The translations under genes were made by a program, and so were the position numbers. The notes below the pieces were generated by a model. It did no database searches, was not told the DNA's origin, and saw only the letters and a list, made by a program, of their open reading frames with translations. Below are positions 1 through 6,572 of a DNA stretch of 11,206 nucleotides, one piece after another. Origin of the DNA: an uncultured Capnocytophaga sp. (GTDB lineage Bacteria; Bacteroidota; Bacteroidia; Flavobacteriales; Flavobacteriaceae). Each line of letters starts with the position of its first letter. The first letter of the stretch is position 1. The stretch covers positions 1-11,206 of the forward strand of contig CAJZFM010000046.1 in NCBI GenBank assembly GCA_915070235.1. The letters are read 5' to 3'.

Positions 1-69
1 CTCACAGCTGGGTATGTGAGGAGGTTTCTGAATATCAATAAGTTACAGAACTTGCAAAACTTAAATTAA
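1..69 (+). CDS. Possible C-terminal tail of an upstream + strand gene (partial)
   Basis: Frame 1 is open from the window edge through 22 codons to a TAA at 67-69. The peptide is basic and then ends in a short LQN repeat (KLQNLQNLN). The other two + frames close within 13 codons. A gene ending here would be convergent with the peptidase gene that ends at 154, and the inverted repeat at 74-128 would sit between the two ends, where a shared terminator is expected. The fragment is too short to recognise and an open stretch of 22 codons can occur by chance, so this is a guess supported mainly by layout. Confidence 0.3.
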   Translation, partial: LTAGYVRRFLNINKLQNLQNLN

Positions 70-73
70 TTAC

Positions 74-128
74 TAATGACAAATGACAAATCTCTCTAAT
101 TTGTAAAGGGATTTGTCATTTGTTGTTA
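74..128. terminator. Long inverted repeat, likely bidirectional terminator
   Basis: The arms CAAATGACAAATC (80-92) and GATTTGTCATTTG (110-122) are perfect 13-bp reverse complements. Pairing extends outward to 74 and 128 with two G-U wobbles, leaving a loop of about 17 nt. It lies 26 bp past the stop of the first peptidase gene and just after a possible + strand stop at 69. There is no clean T-tract on either side, so it may act as a 3' stabilising hairpin rather than a classical intrinsic terminator. The arms themselves contain the 7-bp repeat AATGACA. Confidence 0.5.
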
Positions 129-156
129 TTCACTTTTCGCTTTTCACTTTTCACTA
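115..156. repeat. Heptanucleotide repeat run at the 3' end of the first peptidase gene
   Basis: Six successive 7-bp units can be read in register: GTCATTT (115), GTTGTTA (122), TTCACTT (129), TTCGCTT (136), TTCACTT (143) and TTCACTA (150-156). The last unit supplies the peptidase stop codon (CTA on this strand, TAG on the coding strand). Two further units, AATGACA at 75-81 and 82-88, lie on the other side of the hairpin loop. The first two units of the run are more degenerate than the last four. Confidence 0.6.
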
Positions 157-2304
157 CTGATTAGGTAGTTCCTTGTATCCCATATTCCATAGAGAGAAGG
201 CTTGTTCGTCAGCATATCCTTCGATCATCTTGCTCACTGGGGTACCTGCTCCGTGTCCTGCATTGGTTTCTATACGAATGATAATAGGTACATTCTTGCA
301 GGCTTGTTTTTTCTGCAACTGAGCGGCAAACTTGAAGCTGTGGGCTGGCACTACACGGTCGTCATGGTCGGCAGTGGATACCATGGTAGCAGGATAGCAA
401 ACGCCCTCTTTTACATTATGTACAGGGGAGTAACCTTTGAGGTATTCAAACATTTCCTTGCTGTCATCGGAGGTACCATAGTCATAAGCCCAACCTGCAC
501 CTGCGGTGAACTTGTGGTAGCGGAGCATATCCATAACCCCTACATCGGGCAAGGCTACACGCATAAGGTCAGGACGCTGGGTCATTACGGCTCCTACCAA
601 AAGTCCTCCGTTAGAAGCTCCTTTGATAGCCAATTTCTCCTTAGAGGTATATTTTTCTTTGATAAGGTATTCAGCAGCGGCAATAAAGTCATCAAACACG
701 TTTTGTTTCTTGAACTTAGTACCATCGTCATGCCATTTTTTACCATATTCACCACCTCCACGGATATTAGCAGTGGCATATACTCCGCCATTGTTCATCC
801 ATACAGCGATGCTTACGCCAAAGTAAGGATAAGTGATAGCATTGAACCCGCCATAGCCATAGAGTAGGGTAGGGGCGGTACCGTCGAGCTTGGTAGTTTT
901 CTTATAGGTAATGGTCATAGGCACCTTAGTACCGTCCTTAGAGGTATAGAATACTTGTTTGGACTCGTACTCATCAGAGTTGAAAGCAATAGAAGGTTTC
1001 CAATATTGGGTAGTTTCCCCACTTTCCAAGTTGAGTTTGTAGATACTTGTAGGAGTACAAGTGTTGGTAAACCAGAAATAAGTATCCTTTTGATTCTCTT
1101 TGGAAGAGAATCCACCGGCAACCCCTATGGAAGGGAGCTTAATATCGCGAATAAACTTACCTGAGAAGTCATATTGTTTTACTTCGGTAAGGGCAGCCAC
1201 GGTATATTTGGCAAGGATATAGCCACCAGCGGTGGTGATGTCCAATACATTTTCATTTTCAGGGATAAGATCCTTCCAATGTTCAGGAGTTGGATTCTTT
1301 ACGTCGGTAACTACTACTTTTCCATTAGGAGCGTTGAGGTTGGTGAAGAGGTAGAGCTTATCACCCTTGATATCAATCACCGAAGTATCGGAAGAATAGT
1401 CGTTAAGGATAGTTACCAAAGGTGCTTTAGGGTCTTTCAAGTCTTTGATAAAGAGCTTGTTACCAGAAGTAGCATCCGCACCGAAGATGATAAGGTATCT
1501 TTGGTCATCGCTTACATAGGCATCGGTATAGCGGTTTTTTTCCTCAGCAGTACCTCCGAAGATGAGCACATCTTCTTTTTGGGAAGTGCCGAGCTTGTGG
1601 TAATACACCTTGTTCTGGTCGGTTTTTTCAGAAAGCTCACTACCCTTTGGCTTGTCATAAGAAGAGTAGTAGAAACCTTCGTTTCCTTTCCAGTTACCTC
1701 CACCGAATTTTACATCTACGATGGGGTCGCCTATTTGTTCTTTGGTCTTAGCATTGAGCACTATGGCTTTTTTCCAGTCGCTACCAGCCTCAGAGATAAG
1801 GTAACATACCAAAGAACCATCTTTGGAGAAGTTTAGCCCAGCCAAGGAAGTGGTTCCATCGGCAGCAAACTTGTTAGGGTCAAGGAATACTTCCTCTTTA
1901 CCGTCCTTATCCTTGCGGTAGAGCACACTCTGGTCTTGCAAACCGTTGTTGCGATAGTAGTAGGTATAGTCACCTTCTACAAAAGGAGCGCCTGACTTTT
2001 CGTAATTCCAGAGTTTTTCTAGTTGTTCCTTAATCGTTTTGCGGTAAGGAATCGCATTGAGATAATCAGTGGTGAATTGGCTTTGTGCTTTCACCCAAGC
2101 CTCAGTCTCTGGGCTTCGGTCGTCTTCGAGCCAACGGTAAGGGTCAGCTACTTTCTCTCCGAAATAATCGTCTTCTACGACTTGTTCTTTGGTTTGGGGA
2201 TAGGTAAAGTCTTTCATCTGTTCTGTCTCGGCGGGTTGTTGAGGGTTGTTCTTACAAGCCGAAAGGGCAAGAGCACAACCTAGCGGAATAAAAAAATACT
2301 TCAT
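154..2304 (-). CDS. Prolyl oligopeptidase family lipoprotein (S9A), downstream copy
   Basis: Serine endopeptidase that cleaves short peptides on the carboxyl side of proline. The 716 residues begin with a lipoprotein signal (lipobox LSAC, Cys17), followed by an N-terminal beta-propeller part (about 35-445) and a C-terminal alpha/beta-hydrolase domain. The catalytic triad is readable: Ser564 in GASNGG, Asp648 in ADHDDR and His684 in NAGHGAG. Trp605 and Arg650 match the proline-stacking and substrate-binding residues of porcine POP, and YGYGGF (482-487) is the oxyanion-hole region. The residues after Cys17 (KNNPQQ) lack the acidic surface-export signal known from Capnocytophaga, so a periplasm-facing anchor is inferred. 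It lies 22 bp behind a paralogue and is probably co-transcribed. Oddities: Ala563 replaces the usual Gly before the nucleophile, and Asp587 stands before VGVMDM. No Shine-Dalgarno; the start is fixed by the signal peptide. Confidence 0.93.
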   Translation of the reverse strand: MKYFFIPLGCALALSACKNNPQQPAETEQMKDFTYPQTKEQVVEDDYFGEKVADPYRWLEDDRSPETEAWVKAQSQFTTDYLNAIPYRKTIKEQLEKLWNYEKSGAPFVEGDYTYYYRNNGLQDQSVLYRKDKDGKEEVFLDPNKFAADGTTSLAGLNFSKDGSLVCYLISEAGSDWKKAIVLNAKTKEQIGDPIVDVKFGGGNWKGNEGFYYSSYDKPKGSELSEKTDQNKVYYHKLGTSQKEDVLIFGGTAEEKNRYTDAYVSDDQRYLIIFGADATSGNKLFIKDLKDPKAPLVTILNDYSSDTSVIDIKGDKLYLFTNLNAPNGKVVVTDVKNPTPEHWKDLIPENENVLDITTAGGYILAKYTVAALTEVKQYDFSGKFIRDIKLPSIGVAGGFSSKENQKDTYFWFTNTCTPTSIYKLNLESGETTQYWKPSIAFNSDEYESKQVFYTSKDGTKVPMTITYKKTTKLDGTAPTLLYGYGGFNAITYPYFGVSIAVWMNNGGVYATANIRGGGEYGKKWHDDGTKFKKQNVFDDFIAAAEYLIKEKYTSKEKLAIKGASNGGLLVGAVMTQRPDLMRVALPDVGVMDMLRYHKFTAGAGWAYDYGTSDDSKEMFEYLKGYSPVHNVKEGVCYPATMVSTADHDDRVVPAHSFKFAAQLQKKQACKNVPIIIRIETNAGHGAGTPVSKMIEGYADEQAFSLWNMGYKELPNQ

Positions 2305-2339
2305 ATTAATTGTTAATTATTAATTTTCATTTTTCATTT
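2305..2339. repeat. Five in-phase heptanucleotide repeats between the two peptidase genes
   Basis: Positions 2305-2339 divide without remainder into five 7-bp units: ATTAATT, GTTAATT and ATTAATT, then TTCATTT twice. The run begins at the base next to the start codon of the downstream peptidase gene (ATG at 2302-2304 on the minus strand). It ends 13 bp inside the upstream peptidase gene, so that the last codons of that gene (Asn, Glu, Lys, stop) are made of repeat units. It fills the whole 22-bp intergenic gap, including the translation start region of the second gene. Confidence 0.7.
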
Positions 2340-4486
2340 GGTAGTTTCTTATACCCCATGTTCCATAGGGCAAAGGCTTGCCAGTCAGCGGTTTGGTCTA
2401 TGATTTTGCTCACAGGCGTACCTGCGCCATGGCCTGCATTGGTCTCTATACGGATAAATACAGGGTTTTTGCAGGCTTGTTTGCTTTGTAGCTGTGCAGC
2501 AAACTTGAAGCTGTGGGCGGGTACCACACGGTCATCATGGTCTCCAGTGAAGACAAGAGTAGCAGGATAGCAAACGCCCTCTTTTACATTGTGTACGGGG
2601 GAGTAGCCCTTGAGGTACTCGAACATTTCCTTGCTGTCATCGGAAGTACCATAGTCGTATGCCCAGCCTGCACCAGAGGTGAATTTGTGGTAACGAAGCA
2701 TATCCATCACCCCTACATAAGGCAAGGCAACACGCATAAGATCAGGGCGTTGGGTCATTACTGCTCCTATGAGTAGTCCGCCGTTGGAACCACCCTTGAT
2801 GGCGAGTTTCTCCTTGGAGGTGTATTTGTTATCTATCAAGTATTGGCAAGCAGCGATAAAGTCGTCAAATACGTTTTGTTTCTTGAACTTAGTACCATCA
2901 TCATGCCATTTCTTACCATATTCACCACCACCACGAATGTTGGCCACAGCAAATACACCCCCATTGTTCATCCATACGGCATAAGTAACAGCGAACCAAG
3001 GGGTATAGCTGATGTTGAATCCACCATAACCGTAGAGACAAGCAGGAGCTGTACCGTCCAAGGGAGTCCCCTTCTTATAGGTGATGATCATAGGTACTTT
3101 GGTGCCGTCCTTGGAGGTATAGAATACTTGTTTGGACTCAAAATCATTAGGATTGAAGTCTATCTTAGGTGCCCAATAAAGCTCCGTATCCCCTTTGTCT
3201 AAGTGTAACTTATAGATACTTGAGGGAGTATAGAAGTTTTCAAAGGAAAAATAACTTTCATTTTCCTCCTCCTTAGCACTATTCAAGGTTACTGTACCTA
3301 AGGCAGGGAGCTTGATATCTCGGATCAGTTTTCCCTCAAAATCATATTGCTTCACTTGGGAGATAGCGTCTTTCATATAGTGAGCTAAGATATATTTCCC
3401 AGCCACTACAGGGGTAAGTACATTTTGTGTTTCAGCAATAAGGTCTTTCCAGTGTTCAGGGGTAGGGTTTTTTATGTCTGCTACCACAATTCTCCCGTTA
3501 GGGGCATTCAGGTTGGTGTAGAAATAGATCTTATCCCCTTTGATAGAGAGGACAAAGGTGTCAGAATCATAGTTATTGAGGATAGCAACCAGCGGACTAT
3601 TGGGTTTTCTAAGATCCTTGATCCACAATTTACCTCCAGAGGTGGTTTCCTCTCCACGGATAATTAGGTAGTTCTCATCGTTAGACACATAGCCACCTAC
3701 GTAGCGATTTTTTTCCTCTGGTTTGCCTCCGAAAACTAATACGTCAGCTGATTGAGGAGTGCCGAGCTTATGGTAGTATAGCTTGTTTTGGTCAGTCTTT
3801 TCAGAAAGTTCACTACCCTTTGGCTTGTCATAGCTACAGTAGTAGAAGCCTTCATTTTTGTACCAATAGCCTCCTGAGAATTTGATATTGACAAGGGTAT
3901 CGCCCACCTGTTCTTTGGTTTTAGTATCTATGACAATGGCCTTACGCCAGTCGCTTCCCCCTTCTGAGATAAGGTAGCACAAGAGGGAGCCGTCTTTGGT
4001 AAAGTTGATTTCGGCCAAGGAAGTTGTCCCGTCGGCAGCGAATTTATTAGGGTCAAGGAAGAGTTCCTCACGGCCTTCTTTGTCTCGGCGATAGAGGGCA
4101 TCTTGGTTTTGCAAACCGTTGTTTTTATAATAATAGGTATAATCTCCAGCCTTGAATGGAGCGGAGAGCTGCTCATGGTTCCATAGTTTTTCTGCTTGTG
4201 TCTTAATCTGGTTACGGTACGGAATAGAGCGCAGATAGTCAAAGGTAACCCCATTCTGAGCCTTTACCCAAGCGGCAGTTTGTTGGCTTCTATCGTCCTC
4301 AAGCCAGCGATAAGGGTCAATCACCTTCTCTCCAAAATAGGTGTCTTCTACATTTTCCTTTTTGGTTTCAGGATAAGAAAAGTTTTCCCATGTCTCTTTC
4401 TCTTCTTTAGCAGTTTGTTTTTGCTGGAGCGAATGACATGCCGTCAAGGTAAGCAAACACCCCAAAGGAATAAAGAATGATTTCAT
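2327..4486 (-). CDS. Prolyl oligopeptidase family lipoprotein (S9A), upstream copy
   Basis: Paralogue of the gene next to it, with the same architecture: lipobox LTAC (Cys17), propeller (about 40-448) and hydrolase domain to residue 719. The triad is Ser567 in the canonical GGSNGG, Asp651 in GDHDDR and His686 in NAGHGAG; Trp608 and Arg653 are the proline-pocket residues. By hand alignment, residues 504-643 differ from the other copy at only 10 of 140 positions, whereas 394-453 share only 29 of 60. The catalytic half is therefore far more conserved than the last part of the propeller. Residues after Cys17 (HSLQQK) lack the acidic surface-export signal, so a periplasm-facing lipoprotein is inferred. 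First gene of the probable two-gene operon, with a fitting promoter about 70 bp upstream. Function is sure at family level; the true substrates are not visible. Confidence 0.95.
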   Translation of the reverse strand: MKSFFIPLGCLLTLTACHSLQQKQTAKEEKETWENFSYPETKKENVEDTYFGEKVIDPYRWLEDDRSQQTAAWVKAQNGVTFDYLRSIPYRNQIKTQAEKLWNHEQLSAPFKAGDYTYYYKNNGLQNQDALYRRDKEGREELFLDPNKFAADGTTSLAEINFTKDGSLLCYLISEGGSDWRKAIVIDTKTKEQVGDTLVNIKFSGGYWYKNEGFYYCSYDKPKGSELSEKTDQNKLYYHKLGTPQSADVLVFGGKPEEKNRYVGGYVSNDENYLIIRGEETTSGGKLWIKDLRKPNSPLVAILNNYDSDTFVLSIKGDKIYFYTNLNAPNGRIVVADIKNPTPEHWKDLIAETQNVLTPVVAGKYILAHYMKDAISQVKQYDFEGKLIRDIKLPALGTVTLNSAKEEENESYFSFENFYTPSSIYKLHLDKGDTELYWAPKIDFNPNDFESKQVFYTSKDGTKVPMIITYKKGTPLDGTAPACLYGYGGFNISYTPWFAVTYAVWMNNGGVFAVANIRGGGEYGKKWHDDGTKFKKQNVFDDFIAACQYLIDNKYTSKEKLAIKGGSNGGLLIGAVMTQRPDLMRVALPYVGVMDMLRYHKFTSGAGWAYDYGTSDDSKEMFEYLKGYSPVHNVKEGVCYPATLVFTGDHDDRVVPAHSFKFAAQLQSKQACKNPVFIRIETNAGHGAGTPVSKIIDQTADWQAFALWNMGYKKLPNEK

Positions 4487-4489
4487 ATG

Positions 4490-4510
4490 TAATGATTAAT
4501 TGTTAATGAT
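4490..4510. repeat. Short heptanucleotide run before the upstream peptidase start
   Basis: Three 7-bp units, TAATGAT, TAATTGT and TAATGAT, begin 3 bp from the start codon of the upstream peptidase gene (ATG at 4484-4486, minus strand). They resemble the AT-rich units at 2305-2325. The run would lie in the 5' untranslated region of the operon mRNA. Confidence 0.45.
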
Positions 4511-4556
4511 CAACGGATAAGATTGTATGGCAACTGACCTTTATCGTAATCAAAGC

Positions 4557-4587
4557 CAAATATACGTTTTTTTTCAGAACTGACAAA
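4557..4587 (-). promoter_or_regulatory. Bacteroidota-type promoter for the peptidase operon
   Basis: On the minus strand, TTTG (4587-4584) is followed after exactly 19 bp by TATATTTG (4564-4557), which fits the Bacteroidota primary sigma factor consensus TTTG-N19-TAnnTTTG. Transcription would start near 4550, giving a leader of roughly 60 nt before the ATG at 4486. No operator or riboswitch-like structure is evident in the leader. Confidence 0.65.
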
Positions 4588-4797
4588 ACCAAGAGATAAT
4601 AAATTACAGCAAGACAATTCCTAATGGTGTTATTAATCATTATTAACGCCAATCAATAGTAGAAAATGATTGTATAGACCAATTCGTTAAGATGCAATTT
4701 GTTGAGCCTTAGTAAGTTAGTAGGTAGTATTTTAATTATTGATTCGTGTTATTAGTATTAATCATTAACTTTAACTTCTTTTTATTATTACTTACTA
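4588..4797. other. AT-rich intergenic stretch between divergent promoters
   Basis: About 210 bp between the leftward and rightward promoters contain no open frame of note. The only structure seen is a weak inverted repeat, GGTGTTA (4626-4632) and TAACGCC (4644-4650), with one G-U pair and an 11-nt AT-rich loop. It could be an operator or a chance palindrome. The rest is TTA- and ATT-rich sequence without clear repeats. Confidence 0.4.
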
Positions 4798-4828
4798 TTG
4801 ATTTTACTGATTAAATGTTGTAATTTTG
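4798..4828 (+). promoter_or_regulatory. Bacteroidota-type promoter for the small + strand gene
   Basis: TTG (4798-4800) is followed after 20 bp by TAATTTTG (4821-4828), which matches the -7 consensus TAnnTTTG. Initiation would fall around 4835, about 30 nt before the ATG at 4865. The spacing and position fit the only gene facing right in the window. Confidence 0.55.
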
Positions 4829-4864
4829 TAGTCTCTAAGAAGTTTATCTATAATCCTATAAATC

Positions 4865-5302
4865 ATGAAAAAGCAAATCGTACAAGCCCTATGGCATATT
4901 GCCAATGGCAGACCTCAAGAGCAAGGGGAGAAGGTAGTTTATCCCAACATACGCGAACAACTCAATGCAATCAAAGCTCTTATGAGCATTGACGGCTGGG
5001 ACGAACTTGACCCCCAAGAGGATATGCCCGCCCCAGTGGCCACCTCTTGTACCCCTACTGTAAGTAGTAAAGAAACTACAAACCACGAGCAAACGCCAAC
5101 CATTGAAGGGGAAAAAGTAAGTGAGCCACAGGAACCCACAGAGAAAGAAATCCCCACAAAGCGTGATGCTGTAGCAATTGTTGTACAAGAACAACCCTTA
5201 TCACAACAGCCCGCACAACAACCTCCTACTAAGCGTGTTCCTAAAAAGATGTCAGTAGGAAAAATGAAGAGAATACTAAGGCGGGGTAAATTGGTCAATT
5301 AG
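4865..5302 (+). CDS. Small unrecognised protein with disordered linker and basic tail
   Basis: I do not recognise this 145-residue protein. Three parts can be seen. Residues 1-52 look helical (ALWHIANG, then REQLNAIKALMSIDGWDE). Residues 53-120 are rich in Pro, Gln, Glu and Thr with no hydrophobic core and are probably disordered. Residues 121-145 are strongly basic (KRVPKK, KMKRILRRGK) and could bind nucleic acid or acidic membrane lipids. There is no signal peptide or membrane segment, so it should be cytoplasmic. The first part loosely recalls the C-terminal helices of phage terminase small subunits (a REKLKALELLGKH-like pattern), but the usual helix-turn-helix before it is absent and no phage gene is nearby. 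A fitting promoter precedes the ATG, and the gene is the only one here on the + strand. It ends base-to-base with rodA. Confidence 0.7.
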   Translation: MKKQIVQALWHIANGRPQEQGEKVVYPNIREQLNAIKALMSIDGWDELDPQEDMPAPVATSCTPTVSSKETTNHEQTPTIEGEKVSEPQEPTEKEIPTKRDAVAIVVQEQPLSQQPAQQPPTKRVPKKMSVGKMKRILRRGKLVN

Positions 5303-6568
5303 CTAATGTCTTTCCTTATTCATATTGAGCCTGAGGAAGATAAAGAGTAGCATAGTAAAGCCCCATAACCCCGACCCTCCATAACTGAAGAAGGGTAGTG
5401 GAATCCCCACAGTGGGCATGGTACCGATAACCATACTGATATTGACAAAGAAGTGTATAAAGAAAATCGCCGCTACACAGTAACCGTAGATACGGTAGAA
5501 CTTACTCCGCTGGTTTTCAGCCAAATACCATATACGCAGACAGAGAAAAGCAAAGAGAAGGGTAACGGTAGTCGTTCCATAGAAGCCCCATTCCTCACCC
5601 AAAGTGGTGAAGATATAGTCGGTATGTTGTTCAGGGACAAAGTCTCCCTTGGTAAGGGTTCCTTCTAAAAATCCCTTACCTGAGAGTCCTCCCGAGGAGA
5701 TGGCCGACTCGGCTTGTAAGGTGTTGTAAGCTACAGTCTGGCGAAGTGTTTGGCTATCGGTGATCTCGTTATCTAGGCGTAGCCAAAGGCTAAAGCGATC
5801 TCGGTGGTGCTGCTTGAAAACATTATAGAAAATGAAATTGGCCGAATACGAGGTCAGCACACATAGTATTACTAGCAAAGATACATGCCTATAAGGGGTA
5901 TGTCCGTTGCGCTGTTTTGCCCAATAGCCGTAGAGCAGAGCAAGGAAAACGAAAAAGGTGATCGTGTTGCCCATACCAAACTTTAGGGTGGAGAGGAAAA
6001 CCATTAGGAACAAGAGCATCAGAAAGATAAAGGAGGAACTCATGCCCTCTCGGTTCAACGCAAAGATAAAAGCCCCATAGACCAAGGTACTCCCTGGGTC
6101 GGGTTGTAAGATGATGAGAAAACAAGGTATGATAATAATCACCAGAGTATTAATCAAGTCCTTGAACTTACGTATGTCCGTCTGTATATGGCTGAGCTGT
6201 TTGGCAAAGAGCAGTGCAGTAGCTGTTTTGGCAAACTCGGCTGGTTGTATGGTAACAGGGCCTATGGCATACCAAGCCTTAGCCCCATTGATTGTCTTTC
6301 CAAAGATAAGCACCCCTACTAGTAGTAGCATGGCTACCATATAGAATATTTCTGCGGAGTTCTCATAGAACTTCGGTTCAATAGCCAAGATAAATAGGAT
6401 AAGCAACACGCTGGTACAAACAAAAAATAGTTGCTTGGTGGCATGCTGAGAGAAGTCCATAAGATTGGTGGTTTGTTCGTTGTAGCCTGTGGCATAGATA
6501 CAAACCCAACCAATGGAGACCAACGCTATATATAGGAGGACACTGAGCCAGTCAAGGTGTTTTAACAT
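5303..6568 (-). CDS. rodA: RodA, SEDS peptidoglycan glycosyltransferase
   Basis: Polymerises lipid II into glycan strands during cell elongation, working with PBP2 in the inner membrane. The 421 residues are a polytopic membrane protein with SEDS-family landmarks: NGAKAWYAIGPVTIQPAEFAK-like loop at 94-114, LQPDPGSTL at 154-162, FVPEQHTDYIF at 310-320 with the presumed catalytic Asp317, and GIPLPFFSYGGSG at 388-400. I chose the ATG at 6568 because it opens with the first membrane helix (MLKHLDWLSVLL) and lies 4 bp after the stop of the PBP2 gene. A start at 6616 would add 16 residues inside that gene without a role. No Shine-Dalgarno is present. It is co-directional with, and surely coupled to, the PBP2 gene upstream. 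The stop codon touches the stop of the opposite-strand gene, and no terminator hairpin is seen. Confidence 0.95.
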   Translation of the reverse strand: MLKHLDWLSVLLYIALVSIGWVCIYATGYNEQTTNLMDFSQHATKQLFFVCTSVLLILFILAIEPKFYENSAEIFYMVAMLLLVGVLIFGKTINGAKAWYAIGPVTIQPAEFAKTATALLFAKQLSHIQTDIRKFKDLINTLVIIIIPCFLIILQPDPGSTLVYGAFIFALNREGMSSSFIFLMLLFLMVFLSTLKFGMGNTITFFVFLALLYGYWAKQRNGHTPYRHVSLLVILCVLTSYSANFIFYNVFKQHHRDRFSLWLRLDNEITDSQTLRQTVAYNTLQAESAISSGGLSGKGFLEGTLTKGDFVPEQHTDYIFTTLGEEWGFYGTTTVTLLFAFLCLRIWYLAENQRSKFYRIYGYCVAAIFFIHFFVNISMVIGTMPTVGIPLPFFSYGGSGLWGFTMLLFIFLRLNMNKERH

Positions 6569-6572
6569 AGGA

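Noticed and set aside
80-122. Inverted repeat as insertion-sequence end or CRISPR unit
   Set aside because: There is a single hairpin with no transposase, no target duplication and no spaced direct repeats; its place between gene ends fits a terminator.
202-867. Long + strand open frame opposite the downstream peptidase
   Set aside because: It mirrors a strongly conserved catalytic domain on the minus strand, its peptide has no recognisable fold, and no promoter precedes it.
1174-1836. Second long + strand open frame of 220 codons
   Set aside because: Also antisense to the propeller part of the peptidase; the composition follows the opposite strand's codons, so it is a shadow.
4865-5020. 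Prophage remnant suggested by the terminase-like head of the small protein
   Set aside because: The resemblance is faint, no other phage gene, attachment site or integrase is present, and the neighbours are housekeeping genes.
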